Source: Verrucomicrobiia bacterium (GTDB lineage: Bacteria > Verrucomicrobiota > Verrucomicrobiia > Opitutales > Opitutaceae). Taken from it: a DNA stretch of 11,715 bases. This document shows positions 1 through 5,904 of this stretch, piece after piece. Under the pieces are notes generated by a model that saw only the letters and a program-made list of their open reading frames with translations, was not told the DNA's origin and did not search any database. The number at the start of each line of letters is the position of its first letter. Position 1 is the stretch's first letter. The stretch is taken from positions 1 to 11,715 of the forward strand of contig JAUHWE010000077.1 in NCBI GenBank assembly GCA_030424825.1, written 5' to 3'. Made by a program: the position numbers and the translations under genes.

Positions 1-186
1 GCTTAACGGCGTTTCTCCCCAGCCGATCGCGGTTTCGCCATTGGCGCCTTCCACCTTTACGCAGGCCCGAGCGCAGACGACTTTTGTCAGAACCTGACTG
101 CCGAATTTGAGAGGTACCCGCATTTTAACGGGAAGGAAATAGAGGCTCGTGTCAATGACCCGAACCGAACGGGAAGTGATATCCAT
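1..186 (-). CDS. Enolase-superfamily enzyme (mandelate racemase/muconate lactonizing-like), N-terminal fragment
   Basis: Reading the minus strand from an ATG at 184-186, the frame stays open for 62 codons to the window edge. The peptide begins MDITSRSVRVIDTSLYFLPV and continues with a stretch reading VPLKFGSQVLTKVVCARACV and then GWGETPLS. The pattern of a strand, a loop with MRVPLKFG, a second strand with VCARACVKVEG, and a closing GWGE is the N-terminal capping domain of the enolase superfamily. I recall close relatives annotated as mandelate racemase/muconate lactonizing proteins in Planctomycetota and Verrucomicrobiota. The catalytic barrel with its metal ligands lies outside the window, so the substrate cannot be named; sugar-acid dehydration is a common role in the family. 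It is divergent from the TIM-barrel gene at 299, with 112 bases between the starts. No clear Shine-Dalgarno site precedes the ATG. Confidence 0.75.
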   Translation of the reverse strand, partial: MDITSRSVRVIDTSLYFLPVKMRVPLKFGSQVLTKVVCARACVKVEGANGETAIGWGETPLS

Positions 187-298
187 GATGTTTGTTATGG
201 GCTGAGTTGGTGGGGGTCAAGCGCTGGGGAAAAATTGTGGAAGCAAGATACCGTGATTTTTGGGCTGACAATCTGGAGTAGCGCGCGATCCTGTTCAC

Positions 299-1255
299 AT
301 GGCGATACATCGGCGCGAATTTGGGAAACTAGCTTTTGCGGGAGCTATCGGATTGACGACTGGATTTGCTTCAGCGAGAGCGAAGACGATGTCCCTAAAG
401 GAGAATGACAAATTGTCGGTACATCTTTTCTCGAAGCACCTCCAGTTTCTCAACTACAGAGAGATGGCGGAGGCCACCGCGGAGATGGGGTTCGATGGGG
501 TCGATCTAACCGTAAGGCCGAAAGGTCATGTGGAGCCCAGTAGAGCGGTGGACGATTTACCTAAAGCGGCGGATGCTATCAAAGCGGCGGGATTAATGCC
601 GAATATGCTCGTTTCCGGAATCACGAGTGTTTCCGATAAAGACAGTATCCAGTCTTTGAAGACTGCTTCGAGATTGGGATTTAAACACTATCGAATGGGG
701 TATTTCCGACCCAAGAAAGGGCAAAGCATGCAGGAGATTCTGTCTCAGAGCGATGCGGAGTTGGATGAGCTAGAGCAGTTTAACCAGTCACAGGGATTGC
801 ATGGCGCCTATCAGAATCATGCGGGACAAGTGGTGGGTTCGTTTGTCACCGACCTGGCCCACCTGCTGGAGGGACGGGATCCTCGCTGGCTGGGTTGCCA
901 GTACGACATCCGTCATGCAACCGTGGATGGAGGATCTTCTTGGCCTTTGGGGCTTAGCTATCTCACAGGTCATATCCGGACGATGCCTATCAAGGATTTC
1001 AGCTGGGTGAAGTCGGGCGGTAAGTGGAAGCCGCAAAATGTTCCCCTAGGAGAGGGGATGGTGGATTTTGATGGCTATTTCAAGGCGTTGAGATCCTACG
1101 GGATTCGACCGCTGGTATCTCTCCATCTGGAATATGACATTGGAGGCGCGGAGCACGGCGACCGGAAAATAAAGATTCCCCAGAAAAAGGTATTCGCTGC
1201 CATGAAGCGCGACTTGAAGCGGTTGCGCGAAATGTGGGGAAAGAGTGCGGGATAG
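299..1255 (+). CDS. Tat-exported sugar phosphate isomerase/epimerase-like TIM-barrel protein
   Basis: This 318-residue protein begins with a twin-arginine signal: R5-R6 in HRREFGKLAFAG, then a weakly hydrophobic segment and alanine-rich cleavage region near residues 24-29. This supports the ATG at 299, although the nearest purine-rich site (CTGGAG, 273-278) is rather far away at about 20 bases. The mature part fits the xylose-isomerase-like TIM-barrel family (AP endonuclease 2 fold). Visible landmarks are MGFDGVDLTV (63-72), YQNHAG (171-176), QYDIRHA with D203 and H206, IKDFSW (231-236), the GEG motif (251-253) and LHLEYD with E278. D203, H206 and E278 are plausible metal ligands or acid-base residues. 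The family includes sugar epimerases, hydroxypyruvate isomerase-like and inosose-related enzymes; the substrate is not determined. Export to the periplasm and the divergent enolase-superfamily gene suggest sugar or sugar-acid catabolism, which is inference. Confidence 0.85.
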   Translation: MAIHRREFGKLAFAGAIGLTTGFASARAKTMSLKENDKLSVHLFSKHLQFLNYREMAEATAEMGFDGVDLTVRPKGHVEPSRAVDDLPKAADAIKAAGLMPNMLVSGITSVSDKDSIQSLKTASRLGFKHYRMGYFRPKKGQSMQEILSQSDAELDELEQFNQSQGLHGAYQNHAGQVVGSFVTDLAHLLEGRDPRWLGCQYDIRHATVDGGSSWPLGLSYLTGHIRTMPIKDFSWVKSGGKWKPQNVPLGEGMVDFDGYFKALRSYGIRPLVSLHLEYDIGGAEHGDRKIKIPQKKVFAAMKRDLKRLREMWGKSAG

Positions 1256-1297
1256 CTGAGGGGAAAAGGGATAGTCTACCGATGAGATTGAATCAAA

Positions 1298-1367
1298 GTA
1301 CCTCACTCGCTTTAGCGTGAGCCGACGAAGGTGTGATATTTGGCTCACGCTGAAGCGCGTGAGATAC
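1298..1367. repeat. REPIN-like element 1 (two inverted REP units)
   Basis: Two 26-base arms (1298-1323 and 1342-1367) are inverted repeats matching at 23 of 26 positions around an 18-base spacer. Each arm is itself a small hairpin. Read inward, the right arm has head GTAT followed by CTCACGCGCTTCAGCGTGAG, in which CTCACGC and GCGTGAG pair over a six-base loop. A short GTA(G/T)-type head followed by a hairpin is the layout of REP sequences, and an inverted pair is a REPIN. It lies in the 264-base gap between the epimerase-like gene and the sulfatase gene. As RNA it could fold into a long hairpin that limits 3' decay or ends transcription, though no U-tract follows. A related element is at 4904-4974. 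Confidence 0.75.
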
Positions 1368-1434
1368 TGTAGAGCGCTTCTTTTGCGATGTTGAATCCGA
1401 GATAGTGATGCATTCCACCTGCCGCCCCTACAGT

Positions 1435-1446
1435 GGAAACGTTTAC
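1435..1446. promoter_or_regulatory. Possible LacI/GalR-family operator upstream of the sulfatase gene
   Basis: GGAAACGTTTAC is a near-palindrome centred on CG, with five of six positions symmetric per side and the core AAACGTTT. Operators of LacI-family sugar regulators commonly have a central CG inside such a palindrome. It lies about 75 bases before the sulfatase start, a sensible place for control by a sugar-responsive regulator. No regulator gene is in the window and the site is short, so chance is a real alternative. Confidence 0.25.
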
Positions 1447-1519
1447 GAAAGGGACTTATCGAACCGCATCTTAAAGAAGTTGCCAGAGGTGGAATCGCTG
1501 CTTTAAGTCGAGTCTAATT

Positions 1520-3118
1520 ATGAAGAGACACCCCTTTTGCCTATTTCTGTCGGTTTCGTTGCTAGCCCTTGGGCTTAGTTTTGCCTCGCGTGCCGATGAC
1601 CGTCCCAATATTCTTCTAGCTATCGGAGACGACATTTCCTGGCACCACATGGGTGCCTATGGATCAGAGTTTTTGGATACGCCGACGTTTGACAAGCTGG
1701 CGAAGCAGGGCGTGCTTTTCAATAATGCCTATTGCAGTGCTCCGGGGTGCAGCCCATCTAGAGCGGCGTTGCTTACGGGGAAATACATTTGGGAAATCGA
1801 GGAAGCCGGTACTCATGCGGCTAATTTTCCTAAGCACTTGAAAGTGTATCCAGAGTTACTGGAGGCCGAAGGCTATTTCCCAGGGTATACCGGAAAGCCT
1901 TGGGGACCGGGGAGATTGACGGAGAGGGATCGGAATCCCGCAGGCCCAGAATACAATAACCGGACGATGGCATCTGTCCCCGCAAAGGGAATTTCCAATA
2001 AGGACTATGCCGCGAATTTTTCCGATTTCCTGGCGGAGCGTCCCAAGGACAAGCCTTTTGTGTTTTGGTTTGGCGCCCACGAGGCCCATCGCGTTTTCGA
2101 GCAAGGCTCGGGAGAGAAAAACGGGATTAGCCCGGACGATGTTGTGGTGCCTGCATTCATGCCCGATACGGAATTAACACGCGAAGATGTAGCGGACTAT
2201 GGACTGGAAATCCAATGGTTTGATTCTCACTTGGGGCGCATGTTGGATGAATTGAGGAAGCGTGGGGAACTGGCTAATACCATTGTAGTGGTGACCGCTG
2301 ACAACGGTATGGCCTTTCCGAGGGCCAAGGCGAATAACTATGAATACGGAGTTCACATGCCTCTGATAATCGCTTGGCCCAGAGGCATCGCAGTGGGATC
2401 TCGTCGCATTGACGACTTTGTGAGTCTCATAGATTTGGCCCCCACTTTTCTTGAAGCAGCGAAAGCTGAGATTCCCTCTGAAATGAGCGGTCGCAGTTTG
2501 ATGCCACTCCTGACGTCAGAATTGCAGGGAATGGTCGATCCGACGCGAAACTTCGTGTTGTCCGGACGGGAACGTCACACACATGCGAGGGACGATAATC
2601 TTGGCTATCCGATTCGCGCAATCCATACGATAAAGTACAACTACATCCGGAACATCCATCCGGAGCGCTTGCCTGTGGGTATCGAGTTTAAGGATGTGGA
2701 CGCGAGTCCCTCGCATTCGCTAATGTTGGACAATATGGACTCGGATCTATCGCAGCTCGCATATGGACCTCGTCCGCTGGAAGAGCTGTACGACAAGGAG
2801 AACGATCCCTATTGTCTGAACAATCTCGCGACAAACCCGGAATACAAATCGATATTGGAGAAACTGGGAGCCCGGCTGGAGGAAGAGCTTCGAAAAGGGG
2901 GGGATCCACGTATTCTCGGTTATGGTGAAATCTTTGACAGTTATCCGAGGTACAGCTCGACGAGAGATTATCCGGGTTTCAATGAAAGCGGTCGGTACAA
3001 TCCGGAGTACGTGAAGAGAGCCCTCGAGAAAATGAAGCGGCTGGGAATTGAGAATCCTGCCTATGAAGCCCGAGTCGCTTTTAATAAGACTCAGGAAAGC
3101 CGGGGTCCTTCCAGATAA
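1520..3118 (+). CDS. Secreted sulfatase, family S1 (heparan N-sulfatase-like)
   Basis: The 532-residue protein has a Sec signal peptide (basic MKRH, hydrophobic core about 6-22, likely cleavage near 24-26), so it should act in the periplasm or outside the cell. The sulfatase signature C-S-P-S-R is at 77-81 and is followed by AALLTGKY. Cys77 is the residue expected to be oxidised to formylglycine. Other visible active-site elements are D37-D38 (calcium ligands), K88, H187 and H190 in FGAHEAH, and D261-N262 in TADNG. The YCSAPGCSPSR context, the PAFMPDTELTREDVADY segment and the total length resemble N-sulfoglucosamine sulfohydrolase-type enzymes (SulfAtlas S1_8), which remove N-sulfate from heparan. 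That subfamily call is from memory, and another sulfated sugar is possible. The C-terminal LYDKENDP and later regions are intact. No convincing Shine-Dalgarno site is seen. Maturation needs a formylglycine-generating or anaerobic maturase enzyme, which is not encoded here. Confidence 0.9.
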   Translation: MKRHPFCLFLSVSLLALGLSFASRADDRPNILLAIGDDISWHHMGAYGSEFLDTPTFDKLAKQGVLFNNAYCSAPGCSPSRAALLTGKYIWEIEEAGTHAANFPKHLKVYPELLEAEGYFPGYTGKPWGPGRLTERDRNPAGPEYNNRTMASVPAKGISNKDYAANFSDFLAERPKDKPFVFWFGAHEAHRVFEQGSGEKNGISPDDVVVPAFMPDTELTREDVADYGLEIQWFDSHLGRMLDELRKRGELANTIVVVTADNGMAFPRAKANNYEYGVHMPLIIAWPRGIAVGSRRIDDFVSLIDLAPTFLEAAKAEIPSEMSGRSLMPLLTSELQGMVDPTRNFVLSGRERHTHARDDNLGYPIRAIHTIKYNYIRNIHPERLPVGIEFKDVDASPSHSLMLDNMDSDLSQLAYGPRPLEELYDKENDPYCLNNLATNPEYKSILEKLGARLEEELRKGGDPRILGYGEIFDSYPRYSSTRDYPGFNESGRYNPEYVKRALEKMKRLGIENPAYEARVAFNKTQESRGPSR

Positions 3119-3210
3119 GAGGCGTTACCTTCCGGCTTAAGGAAAAGCCCTCGCGGGCCGACCTATCCGCAATCGTAGATTGGGGGCTTGTCGTTGATTA
3201 GGGGATTAGG

Positions 3211-4101
3211 ATGACCGGATTGTTGAAAAAAAAGCGGATCAAGCGACTGGGCTTTGGGCTGGGTGGCCTAGTCATTCTTGGGTTAACGGTTGTGTTTTTG
3301 GGTTCAGGGTTTTCGGGCTGCATGTCCTTTAGCATAACCGAAGAAGAAGCGGCAGCGCAATTTCGAGCCCACGGTCTGGATCCCCCAAGCTTTGAGACAA
3401 GGGAAACGAATCCCGGATCGATCCACTTTGTTTCCGTCGGGGAAGGGGAGAACTCGATTGTTTTTGTCCATGGTTCCCCAGGAAGCTGGAGTGCGTTCAT
3501 TCGTTTCCTTATGAACGAGGATCTTCGCGAATCCGGAAGATTGATCTCGGTGGACCGCCCTGGCTTTGGTTTAAGCAAGCCTCTCAAGGCAGTGCCATCG
3601 ATAGAGGAGCAATCGCGGCGAATTCACGAGGCCCTTTCTCAATCGGGTGTATCCAAAAACGTAGTATTGGTAGGGCACTCGTTGGCCGGACCCGTGATCG
3701 CTAGAATGGCGTTCGATTACCCAGACTTTGTAAAAGGTCTCATTTTGGTCGCTCCCTCCATGGATCCGGAATTGGAAAAGAGAAAATGGTACAACTACGT
3801 TGCTAAATTTCCGCTCGTGAAGTGGAGTATCTCAAAAGACTGGGCCAACAGTAACGATGAGATCTTTCCGCACAAAAGCGAATTGATAGAGCTGGCTGAG
3901 CTACTCCCCAAATTGGATACACCGACGATCGTTATTCAAGGAATGGAGGACGAACTGGTGCCTCCGGGAAATGCGGATTATGTGGAGAAAATAATGAGCG
4001 GTATGGATCGGCTAGAAATTTGGCGTATCGAAGGATTGAATCACTTCGTTCCTTGGCGCCGCCCAGATTTGATCGATAAGGCGATTGGGGAGTTGCTGTA
4101 G
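3211..4101 (+). CDS. Alpha/beta-fold hydrolase, membrane-anchored or lipoprotein
   Basis: The 296-residue product has a basic N-terminus (KKKRIKR, 6-12), a hydrophobic segment about 14-36 and a Cys at 37 in GFSGC. That could be an imperfect lipobox or simply a membrane anchor. The rest is a complete alpha/beta hydrolase: the oxyanion region VFVHGSPGSW (84-93), DRPGFGLS (115-122), the nucleophile elbow GHSLAG with Ser157, the probable acid Asp247 in QGMEDELVPP, and the catalytic His278 in GLNHFVPW. The physiological substrate is unknown; an ester or lactone is likely for the fold. The start is well supported by AGGGGA (3200-3205) a few bases before the ATG. It lies 92 bases after the sulfatase gene on the same strand and may be co-transcribed, but nothing in the sequence ties the two functions. 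Confidence 0.85.
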   Translation: MTGLLKKKRIKRLGFGLGGLVILGLTVVFLGSGFSGCMSFSITEEEAAAQFRAHGLDPPSFETRETNPGSIHFVSVGEGENSIVFVHGSPGSWSAFIRFLMNEDLRESGRLISVDRPGFGLSKPLKAVPSIEEQSRRIHEALSQSGVSKNVVLVGHSLAGPVIARMAFDYPDFVKGLILVAPSMDPELEKRKWYNYVAKFPLVKWSISKDWANSNDEIFPHKSELIELAELLPKLDTPTIVIQGMEDELVPPGNADYVEKIMSGMDRLEIWRIEGLNHFVPWRRPDLIDKAIGELL

Positions 4102-4185
4102 GGGAGTGCCCTGGAGGGTTGATTCCGGAAGTCTTCTGAAGCCACTCTAACAGGCTGTTCAGGTTTACGCAATCAGGAGGTTATT

Positions 4186-4215
4186 GTGAAAGCGGCACTT
4201 GATATTGGCGAATAA
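4186..4215 (+). CDS. Possible nine-codon leader ORF before the methyltransferase
   Basis: A perfect AGGAGG (4175-4180) is followed after five bases by GTG, nine sense codons (GTG plus KAALDIGE) and TAA at 4213-4215. It is in the same frame as the methyltransferase start at 4234, 18 bases further on. This is the strongest ribosome-binding site in the window and is attached to almost nothing, so it may be a leader that feeds ribosomes to the next start, or the remnant of an upstream gene. No regulatory peptide motif, such as a run of one amino acid, is seen. Confidence 0.25.
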   Translation: MKAALDIGE

Positions 4216-4233
4216 ATCGATTCGAATAGGTCT

Positions 4234-4896
4234 ATGCCAAAAAGGTACATCGATAATGGCTCTGAAATCTACGATTACCTGCTGGGTGCATCTTCTCGCG
4301 AAGACGGGCTAAAGAAGGCGCTTCGAGTGGAAACCTCTGCCCTTCCGGATTCCCGGATGCAGATCACACCGGAGCAAGGCCAGTTCATGGCGCTACTGGT
4401 AAAATTGACGGGAGCAAAGCTCGCTATCGAGATCGGTACATTCACCGGTTACAGTGCCTTATGCGTGGCTGAGGCCCTGCCCGAGGAAGGTTGCCTGATC
4501 GCGTGTGACATCAGCGAAGAGTGGACGCGCATCGGTCGACGTTATTGGGAGAAAGCGGGTGTGGCGGGAAGAATCGATCTCAGAATCGCGCCTGCCGCCG
4601 ATACACTAGACGCGCTCGTAGAAAGTGACGTCGTCGGAAAGGTAGACTTTGCCTTCATAGATGCCGATAAGGCGAACTATGATCGGTACTACGAATCTTG
4701 TCTGAAGCTCATGCGAGTGGGGGGACTCATCGTGCTAGACAATGCTTTGTGGGGTGGACAGGTGGCGGACGCTTCTATTCAAGATGAGGACACGCGGGCC
4801 ATACGAGCGATGAATGAGAAATTGCGAGACGATTCGCGAGTTGACGTGAGTTTGCTCCCCGTGGGCGATGGAGTCTATCTTGCCCGGAAACGTTGA
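4234..4896 (+). CDS. SAM-dependent O-methyltransferase, catechol/caffeoyl-CoA type
   Basis: This 220-residue protein matches the usual length and layout of the metal-dependent class I O-methyltransferases (Methyltransf_3). The SAM-binding motif I is AIEIGTFTGYSAL (64-76), followed by the acidic residue Asp92 in ACDIS that should hold the ribose. The divalent-metal site is formed by Asp143 in FIDADKANYDRYY and by Asp169-Asn170 in VLDNALWGG. It probably transfers a methyl group to a catechol-like hydroxyl in the cytoplasm; the acceptor cannot be read from sequence. The start is limited by an in-frame TAA at 4213-4215. The only local binding site is a weak ATAGG (4227-4231), with a strong AGGAGG further upstream serving a nine-codon ORF. 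The gene is followed by a REPIN-like element. Confidence 0.88.
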   Translation: MPKRYIDNGSEIYDYLLGASSREDGLKKALRVETSALPDSRMQITPEQGQFMALLVKLTGAKLAIEIGTFTGYSALCVAEALPEEGCLIACDISEEWTRIGRRYWEKAGVAGRIDLRIAPAADTLDALVESDVVGKVDFAFIDADKANYDRYYESCLKLMRVGGLIVLDNALWGGQVADASIQDEDTRAIRAMNEKLRDDSRVDVSLLPVGDGVYLARKR

Positions 4897-4903
4897 CAAT
4901 CCT

Positions 4904-4974
4904 GTCGCTCGCTGGCTTCAGCGTGAACCAATTAGATCCGCCTTGCCGGACTCACGCTGAAGTGAATGAGCTAC
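4904..4974. repeat. REPIN-like element 2 (two inverted REP units)
   Basis: Arms at 4904-4929 and 4948-4974 are imperfect inverted repeats that share CTTCAGCGTGA exactly and flank an 18-base spacer, the same spacer length as in the element at 1298-1367. Read inward, the right arm begins with GTAG, the classic head tetranucleotide of REP sequences, followed by CTCATTCACTTCAGCGTGAG. It starts eight bases after the methyltransferase stop codon and ends one base before the -35 box of the next promoter. The arms are more diverged than those of element 1, suggesting an older copy. Confidence 0.72.
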
Positions 4975-4975
4975 T

Positions 4976-5005
4976 TTGAAAGCCATTATTCGAATCTTGT
5001 ATAAA
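4976..5005 (+). promoter_or_regulatory. Sigma70-type promoter for the FAA-hydrolase/gcvT/gcvH genes
   Basis: TTGAAA (4976-4981) and TATAAA (5000-5005) are separated by 18 bases. Each differs from the sigma70 consensus hexamer by one position. Transcription would begin near 5012, about 30 bases before the ATG at 5045. It directly follows the REPIN-like element in the gap between the methyltransferase and the FAA-hydrolase gene. This is a sequence match only. Confidence 0.5.
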
Positions 5006-5015
5006 TCCGTTAAAA

Positions 5016-5036
5016 AGAATGGGATGTTTCCATTCT
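5016..5036 (+). promoter_or_regulatory. Hairpin in the 5' leader of the FAA-hydrolase gene
   Basis: AGAATGG (5016-5022) pairs with CCATTCT (5030-5036) over a seven-base loop, a perfect seven-base-pair stem. It would lie at the very 5' end of the transcript from the promoter at 4976-5005 and eight bases before the ATG at 5045. It could stabilise the mRNA or affect initiation. It is too simple to call a riboswitch. Confidence 0.3.
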
Positions 5037-5044
5037 CAACGACT

Positions 5045-5140
5045 ATGAAGATAATTAGATATATTGATTCGTCAGATAAAATTCAATACGGATAAGAGCG
5101 AGGGGACTCCGTTTATCGGATCGAAGGTGATTTATTCGGT
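5045..5140 (+). pseudogene. N-terminal part of the FAA-hydrolase gene, interrupted by an in-frame TAA
   Basis: From ATG 5045 the frame reads MKIIRYIDSSDKIQYG, then TAA at 5093-5095, then ERGDSVYRIEGDLFG, and runs without any shift into the 235-residue frame at 5141. Both pieces look like the small N-terminal domain (about 50 residues, DUF2437 type) that precedes the catalytic domain in many bacterial FAA-hydrolase proteins: an initial strand, then a glycine and a strand ending in GDLFG. A single base change at TAA (for example to AAA, GAA or CAA) would restore a protein of about 267 residues. The stretch is therefore either a true nonsense mutation or a sequence error. No Shine-Dalgarno site precedes 5045, which is common in this window. 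Confidence 0.7.
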
Positions 5141-5848
5141 GTGTACTCGACTACGAAAGAAAAGGCGGATGTGGTAACGCTTCTTGCTCCGGTCGAGCCC
5201 GAGATCATTCTTTGCATCGGCCTTAATTACAAGTTTCACGCGGAAGAAAGCGGCGCTCCGGTTCCGAAGTACCCGGTATTGTTTATCAAGGGGCGCAACG
5301 CGCTGCAGCACCCCGGTCAGCCGGTTGAGATTCCTACGGTACTGGCGAGTGACGAAGTCGATTATGAGTGCGAGCTGGCCGTAGTGATCGGAAAAACCTG
5401 TAAGAACGCTACCGTCAAAAACGCGCTCGACTTTGTCCTAGGCTATACCTGTGGGAATGACATCAGTGCCCGCGACTGGCAGAAAAAGAAAGGGGGAGGC
5501 CAATGGTGTCGCGGCAAGACCTTCGATACGTTTGCTCCGATGGGGCCGCGAATGATTACCGCAGACGAGCTAGGCGACCCCAACTCCCTGAAAATCGGAA
5601 CGACTGTCAACGGAGAGACCGTTCAAGATTGGAATACAAACGACATGATATTCAGCGTGCCGGAGATCATTGCCTTTCTCAGTGGCAGCACAACTTTGCT
5701 GCCCGGCACCGTTATTTTAACGGGGACACCGCATGGCGTTGGGATGGCTCGAAAGCCGCCTTTGTGGTTAAAATCTGGCGACATCGTTTCAGTGGAGATT
5801 GAGAAAATTGGTCGATTGACCAATCCGATCGTCAATGAGGGAGAGTAG
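5141..5848 (+). CDS. Fumarylacetoacetate hydrolase family protein, catalytic domain
   Basis: The translatable part is 235 residues from GTG 5141, with AAGGTGA (5124-5130) about ten bases upstream as a possible binding site for re-initiation. It contains the whole FAA-hydrolase catalytic fold: ILCIGLNYKFHAEESG (23-38), the metal ligands E76 and E78 in YECELAVVIG, D107 in GNDISARDWQ, RGKTFDTFAPMGP (124-136), and the C-terminal LSGSTTLLPGT and LTGTPHGVG. Family members hydrolyse or decarboxylate acylpyruvate and ketopentenoate compounds in aromatic and amino-acid breakdown, or act as oxaloacetate decarboxylases, in the cytoplasm; the substrate is not clear here. Its natural start is probably ATG 5045, but a TAA intervenes, so the product would lack the N-terminal domain. 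The catalytic residues are all present and the frame shows no other damage, arguing for recent or artefactual interruption. It lies 56 bases before gcvT. Confidence 0.85.
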   Translation: MYSTTKEKADVVTLLAPVEPEIILCIGLNYKFHAEESGAPVPKYPVLFIKGRNALQHPGQPVEIPTVLASDEVDYECELAVVIGKTCKNATVKNALDFVLGYTCGNDISARDWQKKKGGGQWCRGKTFDTFAPMGPRMITADELGDPNSLKIGTTVNGETVQDWNTNDMIFSVPEIIAFLSGSTTLLPGTVILTGTPHGVGMARKPPLWLKSGDIVSVEIEKIGRLTNPIVNEGE

Positions 5849-5904
5849 GGAGGCGTAATTCCCCCTTGCCTTGTTGGGTAACGAGCATCTAGATAGGCCG
5901 CTTC

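Noticed and set aside
3134..3158. Possible terminator after the sulfatase gene
   Set aside because: Two overlapping short hairpins can form (GGCTT with AAGCC, and GCCC with GGGC), but they exclude each other and no T-run follows.
3319..3324. Firm lipoprotein call for the alpha/beta hydrolase (Cys37)
   Set aside because: The sequence before Cys is GFSG, lacking the usual Leu at -3, and the signal is long; a plain membrane anchor is equally likely, so it is left open.
5849..5904. Glycine riboswitch before gcvT
   Set aside because: Only 56 bases are available and none of the paired-aptamer structure is seen; full aptamers need much more sequence.
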